Assembly: GCF_020329435.1 (NCBI RefSeq)
Contig: NZ_JAGKJK010000003.1
Coordinates: 62,001-126,000 of the forward strand
Direction of reading: 5' to 3'
From: Bradyrhizobium hereditatis
Lineage (GTDB): Bacteria > Pseudomonadota > Alphaproteobacteria > Rhizobiales > Xanthobacteraceae
Length of the DNA: 64,000 nucleotides
Positions 37,354-46,667 of this stretch are shown here, in pieces. Position 1 is the first letter of the stretch. Each line of letters starts with the position of its first letter. The notes under the pieces were generated by a model that was not told the origin of the DNA, searched no databases, and saw only the letters and a program-made list of their open reading frames with translations. A program made the position numbers and the translations under genes.

Positions 37354-38153
37354 CGCGCCACCGCCGGATGCCGCCATGGCATCAGATAGTGCCCCAGCGT
37401 CGTCAACAGCCAGCTTGAGCCCATTCCGAGCAGGCCGATAACGAGCATGCCAACAACGATATCGGCATAGTTCTGCAGCGTGTAGGCCTCCCAGGTGTAA
37501 TAGCCGATGCCGAACTGGCCGGAGATCATCTCCGCGGTGACAAGACAGAACCAGGACGTCCCCATGCCGATAGCGAGCCCAGTGACGATGCTGGGCGCAG
37601 CTCCCGGCAGCACGATCTCCCGCAGGATCGCCGCCGGCGTGCCACCAAGGCTGTGCGCGGACGCGACGAGCCTGCGGTCGATATTGGCCACGCCGTGCAC
37701 AGTGTTGAGGATGATCGGAAACAATGCACCGATGAAGGTGATGAATATCATCGATAGTTCCGACGACGGAAAGATCAGGATCGACAACGGTATCCACGCC
37801 ACCGCCGGAATCGGACGCAACAATTCGAGCGGTGGCAGCAGCAGGTCGCTGGCTGCGCGCGACCGGCCGATCGCGAAACCGAAGGCAATACCGATCACGA
37901 CCGCGGCGCCATAGCCTGCGAACACCCGCCATAGACTGCTGCTGACATGGGCCAGCAGTTTCGGAGACTTCAGCAGGACGATCGCCGACTGCACAACCTC
38001 GGTCGGCGGCGGCACATTGCGGAACGTCACGATGCCGAGATTAACGTGGAGCGAGGAGGCAAGCTGCCAAAACCCGATACAGGCAAGAATCGAGGCGGCA
38101 CGCGTGAGCCACCGCAGTCCCGGCATCCGCTCGGCGAGGCGTTGGAACGCCAT
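37350..38153 (-). CDS. NitT/TauT-type ABC permease
   Basis: A 267-residue permease with about six spans and the EAA loop ASAHSLGGTPAAILREIVLPGAAPSIVTGLAIG. It overlaps the ATPase start by 4 bases and begins three bases after the binding-protein stop, so SBP-permease-ATPase form a tight operon. Confidence 0.88.
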   Translation of the reverse strand: MAFQRLAERMPGLRWLTRAASILACIGFWQLASSLHVNLGIVTFRNVPPPTEVVQSAIVLLKSPKLLAHVSSSLWRVFAGYGAAVVIGIAFGFAIGRSRAASDLLLPPLELLRPIPAVAWIPLSILIFPSSELSMIFITFIGALFPIILNTVHGVANIDRRLVASAHSLGGTPAAILREIVLPGAAPSIVTGLAIGMGTSWFCLVTAEMISGQFGIGYYTWEAYTLQNYADIVVGMLVIGLLGMGSSWLLTTLGHYLMPWRHPAVAR

Positions 38154-38156
38154 CGG

Positions 38157-39578
38157 TTAGCGGCTCGCTACCAGGGATGCGCGTGCGCCGGCGTAATCGA
38201 TGACTTCACCGCCGTGCTTCTTCGACCATTTCTCGGCGCCGTCCTTCAGCAAGAACGCACTCAGCTCCCCCTTGCCCGAGCGAGCGAACCACGCCTGGTT
38301 TGCGAACAGCTTGATGCCGGTCTCACGATCCTGTGCATAGACCACGCGAATTGCCTTGCCCTCCTTCTCGAGCGCGGCCAGCGCCTTCAGGGCGTTCTCG
38401 GGAGAACTGAAGTGACGAAGCTGAGGCTCGTCCTTGACCCAGATCTGCGCCACCCGGCTGAAATCGGTGATCTCGGCTCCGGTCGTCGCATCCTTGGCCT
38501 TCAGGGGAAGCTGGGCGTAGTTCTTCAACTCGGTATCGTAGTCACGGCCGGCCTGCGACCAAGCCACGCGAATGAACTTGTCGGTCACGAACTGATTGAT
38601 GTCGAGGCCGCTGTCAGCGCGCTTGAGATGCCTCAGTGTCTTGATCGAGGTTGCGACGGCCTGACGATATTCCGGTTTCCAGACCCCGCTGCGCGTCTGC
38701 AGGCCAAGCGGCCCATGAAACAGGTAGACCACCTCCGCTTCTATTCCCGTCACCTTGGCGATCAGCTCGCTGTATTTCTCCGGTTCCTCTGCGATCAGGC
38801 GGTCAGCCTCCAGCGCTGCGCGCAGATATGCAACGACGATCTCAGGATATTTGTCGGCATAATCGGCATCGACCAGCGAGCCATGAAAGGTTGGCGTATT
38901 CGCCTGTGAGCCGTCGAAGATCTTGCGTGCGAAGCCGCGCCATGGAAAAACCTCGGCGAAAGGAACGAAGTCCGCATGGGCCTCGATCTTGTTGGCCTGC
39001 AACGCAGGACCTGCCACCTCAGGCGCCTGCGTGATAATGTTGACGTCGGTTTCCGGGTTCCAGCCCTTTGCCTCGATGGCCCGCAGCAACATGCCGTGCG
39101 AGGTCGACGCGAAGGGCACCGAGATCGTCTTGCCCTTCAGGTCGGCAATCGACTGCACCGGAGAATTCACCGGCACCACGATGCCGTTACCGCTGCCCCT
39201 GGTACTGCCCGAGAGCACGCTGATAAAGAGGCTACGCCGACCCGCCTTCTGGAAGGCCACGCCGTTCAACGAACCCGGAAAATCCGCCATGGCGCCGAAA
39301 TCGAGCTTGCCGGCCACCATCTCGTTGGTCAGCGGCGCACCGCTGGTGAAGTTCTTCCACTGGATGTCGTAAGTAACGTCCTTGTACTTGCCATCGCGTG
39401 GCAGGAATTTCTCCAGGAGCTTCAGTTCGCGGATCAGAAGCCCTCCGGTCGCGCAATTGATGGTCGTGTCCTGTGTTCCGACTGCGACGCGAATAGTTTC
39501 GGCACGAGACAGGCCGGTCAGGCCAAGCACCGCAACCGCGACGGCGGCGGACATTCTCACAACGGCAGAAGATATCAT
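38157..39578 (-). CDS. ABC substrate-binding protein with C-terminal NosL-like domain
   Basis: A 473-residue exported protein. The signal covers residues 1-26 (cleavage at SRAET). Residues about 27-355 are an NMT1/SsuA-type binding domain (TSGAPLTNEMVAGKLDFGAMADFPG, IEAHADFVPFAEVFPW). The last 110 residues form a second domain resembling NosL: ITDFSRVAQIWVKDEPQLRHF, AIRVVYAQDRETG, then ARSGKGELSAFLLKDGAEKWSKKHGGEVIDY. The copper-ligand Cys of NosL is absent. ATG 39578 is chosen because GAGGA lies eight bases before it and it starts the signal peptide. Confidence 0.82.
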   Translation of the reverse strand: MISSAVVRMSAAVAVAVLGLTGLSRAETIRVAVGTQDTTINCATGGLLIRELKLLEKFLPRDGKYKDVTYDIQWKNFTSGAPLTNEMVAGKLDFGAMADFPGSLNGVAFQKAGRRSLFISVLSGSTRGSGNGIVVPVNSPVQSIADLKGKTISVPFASTSHGMLLRAIEAKGWNPETDVNIITQAPEVAGPALQANKIEAHADFVPFAEVFPWRGFARKIFDGSQANTPTFHGSLVDADYADKYPEIVVAYLRAALEADRLIAEEPEKYSELIAKVTGIEAEVVYLFHGPLGLQTRSGVWKPEYRQAVATSIKTLRHLKRADSGLDINQFVTDKFIRVAWSQAGRDYDTELKNYAQLPLKAKDATTGAEITDFSRVAQIWVKDEPQLRHFSSPENALKALAALEKEGKAIRVVYAQDRETGIKLFANQAWFARSGKGELSAFLLKDGAEKWSKKHGGEVIDYAGARASLVASR

Positions 39579-39901
39579 TGGGCTGTCCTCGACGATCGAT
39601 GGCCGGCACACTGCCGCCGATATGAACGATCGATCCGACTATCGGACCTTCACAATGACGGCTGAAGCAATTACTTGCGTGGCCGTTTCGTTGCCTGCGC
39701 CACGTCGCGCTTCCGTCGCAATGCGGCTTGCTTGCGCGTCAAATGATTTTCTCGTCACGGCACGCCCGGCAGATAAATCGTTTCGACAACGAACTCGTTT
39801 ACGCATGAACCTTTGCTAAGTGCATTTGGAATCGATCAAACAAGTGGACTTTGACATTGCGCCGCATTTAGCTATCCGCATCGCAACGCGAAACCACGGC
39901 A
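39579..39901. promoter_or_regulatory. Divergent promoter region of ABC operon and Crp-type regulator
   Basis: 323 bases between the binding-protein gene and the regulator, without a convincing gene. TTGGAATCGATCAA at 39826-39839 matches the FNR/FixK-type pattern TTGAT-N4-ATCAA except for two positions in the left half. It lies 62 bases before the regulator start, which suggests autoregulation. Confidence 0.45.
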
Positions 39902-40732
39902 ATGACGACACTCGAAGAGGCACTCGAAACGGATTCCGTGATGGGCCGGACTGGCGCCGCCGTTCAGCTCGATTGGCCGGCCAGGGAACCCGTCGCTGTC
40001 ACGCAGCACCCACGGGCGCGCGACGAGTCCGCGCTGTTCATGAGCGAGTCCATCGAAGGGTTGAACGTCGGCGCGCATTTTCTCGATCGCCTGTCGGCCG
40101 ATCAGTTGGCGCAGGTGCAGGCCGCCGGCCGCACCTTTCCAGTGCGGCAGGGCGCCATGGTATTCAACCAGGGCGAACAGCATGACGGGATCTTCGTCAT
40201 CCGCCGCGGCCAGGTCCGGGTCTATTACACCGCGCCCTCGGGTCGCGAGATAACCCTCGCCTACTGGACGCCCGGGCATTTCATCGGCGGTCCGGAGATA
40301 TCCGGCGGCGGCGTGCATATGTGGTCGGGGGTCGCCATCGAAGATTGCGAGATCACGGCATTGCCGAGCGCCTCCCTGCAGAAGCTTCTGGTGCAGATGC
40401 CGGCTTTCGCGCTGGCGCTGATCGACGGATTGATCGCCAAGGGCAAGTGCTACTCCTCGATGGCTCAGATCCTCGGGACCCGTTCCGTGATCGAGCGGCT
40501 GGCCCAGTATCTGTTGAACCTGTCGGAGCTCTACGGAATCGCCGACGGCGACACGGTCATCATCAATCGCAAGGTGACCCACGACCAGATCGCGGCAATG
40601 GTCGGATCGACCCGCCAGTGGGTCACGATGATGCTTAAACGGTTCCAGATGAAGCACATCATCGGCATCGAAGACAGTATCATCCGCATCAAGCGCGTCG
40701 ACCGGCTCGAGGCGATCTTGTTCAAGGACTAG
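39902..40732 (+). CDS. Crp/Fnr-family transcription regulator
   Basis: A 276-residue protein. An unusual N-terminal extension of about 50 residues precedes the cyclic-nucleotide-type sensor domain (QLAQVQAAGRTFPVRQGAMVFNQGEQHDGIFVIRRGQV) and a C-terminal HTH with VTHDQIAAMVGSTRQWVTMMLKRF. There is no cysteine cluster of the kind that binds Fe-S in Fnr. It is divergent from the NosL-domain ABC operon and convergent with the HEAT-repeat gene, and is the likely regulator of the cluster. Confidence 0.85.
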   Translation: MTTLEEALETDSVMGRTGAAVQLDWPAREPVAVTQHPRARDESALFMSESIEGLNVGAHFLDRLSADQLAQVQAAGRTFPVRQGAMVFNQGEQHDGIFVIRRGQVRVYYTAPSGREITLAYWTPGHFIGGPEISGGGVHMWSGVAIEDCEITALPSASLQKLLVQMPAFALALIDGLIAKGKCYSSMAQILGTRSVIERLAQYLLNLSELYGIADGDTVIINRKVTHDQIAAMVGSTRQWVTMMLKRFQMKHIIGIEDSIIRIKRVDRLEAILFKD

Positions 40733-41694
40733 TTACGCGCTCCGATCTGTGCCAGCGCCCATATCGCGGTCTTGCGCACGTCGGGATCTTCGTCGTGGAC
40801 GCGCGTGGCAAGCGCGTCGCGGGCTTCCGCATCAGCGATATCGCCGAGCGCGGCGGCGGCATCCTTGCGAAGCGAGGGCAGTGCGTCAGCGAGAAACGGG
40901 ATAATGGCGCCGACCGCTGCACGGGCGCGAAGCTTCCCGAGGTTCTGCAACGCCTTCTGACGAACCTGCCAGTAGCCGTCCTGCAGCGACGCGATCAGTG
41001 GATTTACCGCCGAAGCGTGCCCGATCCGTCCGATCGTCTCGGCCGCTGCCGCCCTTACCTGCCACTCCCTGTCGGATAACGCGCTCGCAGCAGCCTGGGC
41101 GGCCGCGTCGTTCCGTGCAAAGGACAGCGCATTGATCGCCGCAAGCCTGACATCCGCGCTAGCATCACGGGTCGCGTGGATCAGCGAAGGCAGCGTTTCG
41201 ACCTGCTTCAGATAGCCGATCACGCCGACGGCCTGTACGCGTACCGCCGCATCACCGTCTCCGAGCGCGGCAACAGCCGGCCCGAGCGATTCACTCACCT
41301 GCAACGCCTTGAGCGCCCGAAGGATGGCAGCCCGGACAAAGGCCGACGAATGCGCCACCAGCGGAAGCAACACTGCGCTGGCCCTGGAATCCCTGATCTC
41401 GGCAAGACTGCCTGCGGCCTCCTGTGCGACCGCCGCGTCGGAATCGACGAGAGCGCCGATCAGCGCCTTGGCCACATCAACGCCATCAAACTCGCCAAGC
41501 GCGCGCGCCGCCTGCAGCCTGACCTCTGCCGCCGGATCGCCCGCAGCTCTCACCAGTAGCGGAATAGCCTCGCCGCTCGACGTTTCCACGAGATCGATCA
41601 CGGCAAGACGCCGCACCGACGGATCGGGACTTGCTAGTCGCTCCGAAATCTCGTCGAGGTCGCCGAACGCCTCGAAGGGTTCAACTCCCATCAT
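40729..41694 (-). CDS. HEAT-repeat protein
   Basis: A 321-residue soluble protein made almost wholly of nine or ten 31-residue helical repeats, for example DPAAEVRLQAARALGEF, DGDAAVRVQAVGVIGYL and DGYWQVRQKALQNLGKL. Such proteins are scaffolds or lyase/maturase-like partners (PBS-lyase HEAT type). It begins two bases after the ferredoxin gene ends, so it belongs to the flavoprotein operon. Its TAG stop overlaps that of the convergent Crp gene within CTAG. Confidence 0.88.
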   Translation of the reverse strand: MMGVEPFEAFGDLDEISERLASPDPSVRRLAVIDLVETSSGEAIPLLVRAAGDPAAEVRLQAARALGEFDGVDVAKALIGALVDSDAAVAQEAAGSLAEIRDSRASAVLLPLVAHSSAFVRAAILRALKALQVSESLGPAVAALGDGDAAVRVQAVGVIGYLKQVETLPSLIHATRDASADVRLAAINALSFARNDAAAQAAASALSDREWQVRAAAAETIGRIGHASAVNPLIASLQDGYWQVRQKALQNLGKLRARAAVGAIIPFLADALPSLRKDAAAALGDIADAEARDALATRVHDEDPDVRKTAIWALAQIGARN

Positions 41695-41695
41695 C

Positions 41696-41929
41696 TCAGC
41701 GCAACAGATAGGGAATGTTGACGGTCACCGCCCCGGTCGGACAGTCGGCCTCGCAGGGCATGCAGTACCAGCATTCGTCATATTTCATGTAGGCCTTGCC
41801 GGTTAGATCGCTGATCCGGAGCACGTCGAGTGGGCAGACGTCGACGCAGACCGTGCATCCCTTGTCGGCGATGCATTTGGCCTCATCGACGATGACGGGG
41901 ACGGTGGTGGGTGTGTGGGCAATTGGCAT
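41696..41929 (-). CDS. AprB-like 2[4Fe-4S] ferredoxin
   Basis: A 77-residue ferredoxin with two cluster motifs: C-x5-C-x2-C-x3-CP in CIADKGCTVCVDVCP and C-x2-C-x2-C-x3-CP in CWYCMPCEADCP. The second half (YMKYDECWYCMPCEADCPTGAV) resembles the beta subunit of adenylylsulfate reductase, but the protein is about half the length of true AprB and lacks its C-terminal tail. It lies 14 bases behind the flavoprotein gene and is its likely electron partner. Confidence 0.88.
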   Translation of the reverse strand: MPIAHTPTTVPVIVDEAKCIADKGCTVCVDVCPLDVLRISDLTGKAYMKYDECWYCMPCEADCPTGAVTVNIPYLLR

Positions 41930-41943
41930 GTGCTACCCGTATT

Positions 41944-43680
41944 TCAGGCCTGCTGGCGGATGCGCTGACGATCGTAGGCCGAGCGCTCGGATTCGTCTAT
42001 CGGGACAATGTAGGGCGCGACCGGGCGCTTCTCTGCGGTCATCTGCCTGTTCTGCTGGCGCAAGATGCTATGGCAGAACCATTCATCGTCGTTCTTCTCC
42101 GGATACTCGACGCGGTGATGATAGAGACCCCAGCGGCTTTCGGTCCGGAACAAGGAGGCGAACGCCGCCATCTCCGCGCAGTCTAGGATGGACGCCACCT
42201 CCAGCGACCGCATCAGTTCGTGCGCATCGCGCACCACCATGGCGTTTTCCATGTCGTCGCGGATTTCAACAAAACGCGCCTGGCCGAGCTTCATTTTCGC
42301 CGTGACCTTCGGCGGTTGGAGGTAGTCGTTCACGAAGCGGCGCGTCTTGTATTCGAGCTGGTTCGGCGGAATCCCGTCTTCGCGTTTGGTCGGCGCCAGC
42401 ACGCGCGCCTGCTCGCGGGAAACGTCGCCGGGATCGTACTCGGGAAGATCAATGCCTTGTGCGAAGTCCGCAGCATGTTCGCCGGCCACGGCACCGTTGG
42501 TGAAGGCGCCGAGCATGTAATTGTGCGGTACGCTTGCCATGTCGCCTGCAGCGTAAAGCCCGGGCACCGTGGTGCGCGCGAACTCGTCGACATAGACGCC
42601 GGAGGCGCTGTGGCCGGAGCAAAACCCGATCTCGGAAATGTGCATCTCGATCATGCGCTCGCGGTAGTTCGTACCACGATTTTCGTGGAACCGGCCGCGT
42701 GACGGACGCTCAACGTTGTGCAGTACAGCCTCGATCTTGCCGACGGTGTCGCTATGCAAATGGTTGAGTTTCAGGAACACCGGTCCCTTGCCGGATTGCA
42801 GTTCGTTGTAGAACTCCTGCATCATCTGGCCTGACCAATAGTCGCATTCGATAAACCGGTTGCCTTCGCTATTGGCGGTATAGGCGCCGAACGGACCGGC
42901 CACATAAGCGCAGGCGGGACCGTTGTAGTCCTTGATCAGGGGATTGATCTGATAGCACTCGAGATTGGCGAGCCCCGCGCCTGCGTGATAGGCCATCGCA
43001 TAGCCGTCACCGGAATTGGTGGCATTCTCGTACGTACCCCAGAGATAACCGGATTGCGGCAAGCCGAGGCGCCCTGCGGCGCCCGCGCAGAGGATCACGG
43101 TCTTGGCCCGCAGCACCAGGAATTCCGCGCTGCGCGTATTGATCGCGATGGCGCCAGCGATCTGCCCGTCCCGTCCCGTCAGCAGACGCGTCGCCATGTA
43201 GCGGTTCGAGATCAGCACCTTCTCGCGGCGAAGCTGGCGATAGAGCGCCTTCTTGACCGTATCGCCGTTCGGCATCGGCAGCACATACGAGCCGAGGTGG
43301 TGAACCTTCTTGACGTCGAAATCGCCGTTCTCGTTCTTCTGGAACTTGATGCCGACGCGGTCGAGCTCCTGAATGATGTCGAAGCAGTGCGACGCATATT
43401 TATAGACCGGCGCCTGGTCGCAGATGCCGTCATTGGCGATGGTTATTTCCTTCGTGTATTGCTCTGGCGTCGCGTAGCCCGGGACAACGGCGTTGTTGAG
43501 CCCATCCATGCCCATCGCGATCGCGCCCGAGCGCTTGACGTTGGCCTTCTCCAGCAGCACCACGCGGGTAGCGGGATTGCGGCGCTTGGCCTTGTACGCG
43601 GCCATCGGCCCGGCGGTGCCGCCACCGATCACGAGAACATCGCAGGAAACTTCCGTCAGGCCGTCCTTGATCTCATCCAT
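41944..43680 (-). CDS. AprA-like fumarate reductase/succinate dehydrogenase-family flavoprotein
   Basis: A 578-residue FAD protein. GGGTAGPMAAYKAK at 19-32 binds FAD. The middle has EGNRFIECDYWSGQMMQEFYNEL, and GLYAAGDMASVPHNYMLGAFTNGAVAGE is the second FAD block, with the PH-x3-G-x-(F/Y)-T-x-G pattern seen in adenylylsulfate reductase alpha subunits. It is shorter than true AprA (about 620-660). With the ferredoxin it may form an AprBA-like oxidoreductase. The reaction is not known to me. Confidence 0.85.
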   Translation of the reverse strand: MDEIKDGLTEVSCDVLVIGGGTAGPMAAYKAKRRNPATRVVLLEKANVKRSGAIAMGMDGLNNAVVPGYATPEQYTKEITIANDGICDQAPVYKYASHCFDIIQELDRVGIKFQKNENGDFDVKKVHHLGSYVLPMPNGDTVKKALYRQLRREKVLISNRYMATRLLTGRDGQIAGAIAINTRSAEFLVLRAKTVILCAGAAGRLGLPQSGYLWGTYENATNSGDGYAMAYHAGAGLANLECYQINPLIKDYNGPACAYVAGPFGAYTANSEGNRFIECDYWSGQMMQEFYNELQSGKGPVFLKLNHLHSDTVGKIEAVLHNVERPSRGRFHENRGTNYRERMIEMHISEIGFCSGHSASGVYVDEFARTTVPGLYAAGDMASVPHNYMLGAFTNGAVAGEHAADFAQGIDLPEYDPGDVSREQARVLAPTKREDGIPPNQLEYKTRRFVNDYLQPPKVTAKMKLGQARFVEIRDDMENAMVVRDAHELMRSLEVASILDCAEMAAFASLFRTESRWGLYHHRVEYPEKNDDEWFCHSILRQQNRQMTAEKRPVAPYIVPIDESERSAYDRQRIRQQA

Positions 43681-43689
43681 GGCGCGATC

Positions 43690-43977
43690 TCAATGCTGTG
43701 TGGCAAGCTCGCGCAAATAGGACCAGGGATAAATGCCGCGATCGTGTCCGTCCGAAAACGACAGACGCAGGGCGTAGTTTCCGATCGGCTCGATCGCAGA
43801 CACAAAAAGCCCCGGCGGGATCACGAGCTCGATCCCTTCGATCTGCCGACGAATTTCGCTTGCCGCGCGACTTGCCCGGCGTAACGTCTCCGCGTCGAGC
43901 AGCCGGGTTCCACAATCCCGCCAGGTCAGTGCCAGGACCGTGGAGCCTTCGCGGATTTCGATGTTGGTTGGTTGCAC
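43690..43977 (-). CDS. DUF971 protein (GBBH-like N-terminal domain)
   Basis: A 95-residue protein consisting of one DUF971 domain: IEIREGSTVLALTWRDCGT, then FVSAIEPIGNYALRLSFSDGHDRGIYPWSYLREL. The domain occurs at the start of gamma-butyrobetaine hydroxylase and fused or next to Fe-S assembly proteins, so a role in cluster handling for the neighbouring redox proteins is conceivable. It begins the operon DUF971-flavoprotein-ferredoxin-HEAT, nine bases before the flavoprotein. Confidence 0.85.
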   Translation of the reverse strand: MQPTNIEIREGSTVLALTWRDCGTRLLDAETLRRASRAASEIRRQIEGIELVIPPGLFVSAIEPIGNYALRLSFSDGHDRGIYPWSYLRELATQH

Positions 43978-43992
43978 TTTCGCCTCGTGTGA

Positions 43993-44867
43993 TCATTGTT
44001 CGACTTTTAGGCCAGTCGAAGCATTGCGGCCCGCAATAAATTGCTTTGCGCGGCTTCGCTCGCATGCCGGCCGGCGCTCGACCTGCCCGCCCCGCTTTGC
44101 CGCCGTTTCGGCGCCGTACCAGGGAAGCAGCTGGCGCACCGTGCGTTCGAACAAGAGATCGGCTGCAAATCCCATCGCTCCGAGCACGATAAGGCCGACG
44201 AACATCTGATCGACGCGAAACACCTGCTGCGACATCTGGATCAAGTATCCGACGCCGAATGCTGTGCCGGCCAACTCCGCGGCCACCAGCAGGACCAGTG
44301 CGACGGAGAGGCTGACGCAAAGTCCGGCGATGATGAAAGGCAGCGCACCGGGAATGACGACATAGGCAAAGTTGCGCCAGCCGCGCGCGCCGAGGCTCGC
44401 CGCCGCTCTTCCCAGAAGCGGACTGGCGTCGCGCACCCCGATATAGTGTTCACCCAGACCGGAAAGAACACGCCCCAGGCGATCAGGAAGATCTTCGATG
44501 CCTCACCGATTCCGAACCAGAATATCACAAGCGGCACGAATGCCAGCGACGGTACCGCCCGGAACATCTGCACCAGCGGATTGATGGTTTCGTGCAATAG
44601 CGGCAATTGCGCCATCGCTACGCCCAGCAGAGAGGCGAGCACCGACCCGGTGACAAAGCCGACAGCTGCCCGCAGCAGGCTGGCGCCGAGATGGCGGGCA
44701 AGCTCGCCGTCGACGATCAGCGACCAGCCGGACTGCACAATCGTGCTTGGCGCAGGCAATATCACGTTCTTGACGAGACCGCTCCGGCTGAGTGCCCCCC
44801 AGGCACCAAAGAAAGCAAGAGCGCCAACGACGCCGGCGATCGTATTGCGGCTAAGTTGCAAAGCCAT
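43993..44867 (-). pseudogene. ABC permease interrupted by a frameshift
   Basis: The 5' part (44867 to about 44440) reads as a NitT/TauT permease up to GVFFPVWVNTISG. The rest continues in another frame as VRDASPLLGRAAASLGARGWRNFAYVVIPGALPFIIAGL, the EAA loop, and on to LIQMSQQVFRVDQMF. One base is missing at the CCCC run 44436-44439 (GGGG on the coding strand). Either the gene is broken or the run was misread. It overlaps the end of the ATPase gene, as in an intact operon. Confidence 0.8.
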
Positions 44868-44871
44868 GCGC

Positions 44872-45669
44872 CTACTCTGCCGTCTCAAGGCCAATCGCCC
44901 GCTCGAGATGCTCGTATAGTTCATTGAAGCGCGGCGAAGTCCGCCGGCGCGGCCGCGGCAGATCCACCTTGATGTCCTCGACGATCTTTCCCGGATTGGG
45001 CGACATCACGATCAGCCGGCTCGCAAGAAACAGCGCCTCGGCGATGTTGTGCGTCACGAACAGGATGGTCGGCTGCTCCTGACGGTGAATGTCGATCAGC
45101 TTCGCCTGCAGGGAGCTTCGCGTCATCGCGTCAAGCGCCGCAAAGGGCTCGTCCATCAGCAGAAGCGAGGGGCGGGTGGCCAGCGGCCGCGCAATGGCAA
45201 TGCGCTGCTTCATGCCCCTCGACAGCTCAAACGGGTATTTTGCGCCCGCCTCGGGTAGGCCGACGAGCCGGAGCAGATCGCGCGCGATCTCGGCACGTTC
45301 CCTCGCCGCCTGCCCGGCCATCCGCAAGCCGAACTCGATATTTGCCTGCGCCGTCAGCCACGGGAACAGCGAATAGTCCTGAAACACGACGCCGCGTTCG
45401 GCACTCGGGCCTTCGATCGCCCTGCCGTTGACCTGGATATCACCGTGCGAGGGTACGACGAAGCCGGCAAGAATGTTGAAAAGCGTGGTCTTGCCGCATC
45501 CGCTTGGTCCGAGCACGCAGACGAACTCGGCATGGTCGATGGTGAGCGAAATATTGCCGAGCGCCGTCGTCCGGCCGCGCCCGGAGTCATGGACGTGGCC
45601 GAGATCGATGCACGTGATCAGCGGCTGATCGAGGCCAACTTGCGGCGCGACTTCCACCCTTGCATTCAT
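44872..45669 (-). CDS. NitT/TauT-type ABC ATPase with altered signature motif
   Basis: A 265-residue ATPase: Walker A GPSGCGKTT, FQDYSLFPW, Walker B LLMDEPFAALD, FVTHNIAEAL. The signature reads LSRGMKQR rather than LSGGMKQR: residue 151 is Arg (AGG, one base from GGG, codon at 45217-45219). This Gly contacts ATP across the dimer, so activity is probably lost. ATG 45669 is chosen over the longer frame because it lies 17 bases behind the binding-protein gene. Confidence 0.82.
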   Translation of the reverse strand: MNARVEVAPQVGLDQPLITCIDLGHVHDSGRGRTTALGNISLTIDHAEFVCVLGPSGCGKTTLFNILAGFVVPSHGDIQVNGRAIEGPSAERGVVFQDYSLFPWLTAQANIEFGLRMAGQAARERAEIARDLLRLVGLPEAGAKYPFELSRGMKQRIAIARPLATRPSLLLMDEPFAALDAMTRSSLQAKLIDIHRQEQPTILFVTHNIAEALFLASRLIVMSPNPGKIVEDIKVDLPRPRRRTSPRFNELYEHLERAIGLETAE

Positions 45670-45686
45670 GCAAGCCCGCCCCGCCG

Positions 45687-46667
45687 CTATTCCCTGCGCG
45701 CCCTGTCGAGCACCGACGTCACCACGACCGTGTTGAAGTCGGGAATTTCGGCATCCGGCCGCACGAGCTTGTTTTCGACCGCCCACTTGGCCTGCTCTTC
45801 GAGCAGCGCAACCAGTGCTGCCTTGTCAATATCGAACTTGACGTTCGTCCGCTTCCAGAACACTTTGGCGATCACGGGGTCTAGCTTGATGCGCTCGGCC
45901 GTCAGTGTCGCCGCCACGTCGGGATTCCGCTTGATATTGTCATCCGCCTCGGTCAGGGCTTTCAGTGCCTTGACGAGCAGATCCGGCTTGTTGTCGATGG
46001 TCGATTGCAGGGTGATGACCGCCGAATAGGTATTGTAGTGGCCTTCGGCGCGGATGATATGGAACTTGTCCGACCCTTGGGCGACCGCTTGCGACAGATG
46101 CGGCTCGGTCCAGATGAATCCATCGATCGCCCCGCCCGCAAGGCTGCTAACGAAGTCGCCAGGGTTGAGGCTAACCGCGGTAATGTCCGACCACGACAAG
46201 CCTTCCTGCTTGAGCAGCTTGAACAGGTAGTAATGCGCGTTAGTCCCTTGCGAATAGCCGATGCGGCGGCCCTTGATGTCCTTGTTGGTCTTAATGTCCT
46301 TGATGGCAACAAGATCGAACGGCTCATGCCGGTTCAACGTGGCGATGATCCGCACTGGCAGTCCGTTGAGGGTCGCGAAGACGACCAGCGTCTCGGCCGC
46401 CGTTCCGATCACGACACCGCCGCCAACCAAGGCATCCAGCACCAGGCGGCCGCTCGCGAAAGTCGATACATTCGGAACCAGCCCCTGCTTTTGCCAGGTC
46501 TTGTCATGATCGGCGACGAAGAACTGCCCCCAGCCGAGCGCAATGCCTTCGCCGATGGTGATGTCCTGGGCGCGCGACGGCGCTGCCGTCAACGCCACAA
46601 TGGCGAGTGCCATGGCGCCTACCACACGCGCGAGCCCTCTTCTTCCGACAACAGCAGCAATGGGCAT
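45687..46667 (-). CDS. ABC substrate-binding protein, NitT/TauT type
   Basis: A 326-residue exported protein with a signal ending in PSRAQD near residue 34. The fold is NMT1-like: TIGEGIALGWGQFFVADHDKTW, FASGRLVLDALVGGGVVIGTAAET, GRRIGYSQGTNAHYYLFKLL. It starts at ATG 46667, which overlaps the stop of an amidase remnant, with GAGGAG nine bases before it. The partner permease and ATPase both look damaged, so this importer is probably decaying. Confidence 0.85.
   Translation of the reverse strand: MPIAAVVGRRGLARVVGAMALAIVALTAAPSRAQDITIGEGIALGWGQFFVADHDKTWQKQGLVPNVSTFASGRLVLDALVGGGVVIGTAAETLVVFATLNGLPVRIIATLNRHEPFDLVAIKDIKTNKDIKGRRIGYSQGTNAHYYLFKLLKQEGLSWSDITAVSLNPGDFVSSLAGGAIDGFIWTEPHLSQAVAQGSDKFHIIRAEGHYNTYSAVITLQSTIDNKPDLLVKALKALTEADDNIKRNPDVAATLTAERIKLDPVIAKVFWKRTNVKFDIDKAALVALLEEQAKWAVENKLVRPDAEIPDFNTVVVTSVLDRARRE

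Noticed and set aside
41944..43680. True adenylylsulfate reductase alpha subunit
   Set aside because: It is shorter than AprA and the partner ferredoxin lacks the AprB tail, so I call it AprA-like only.
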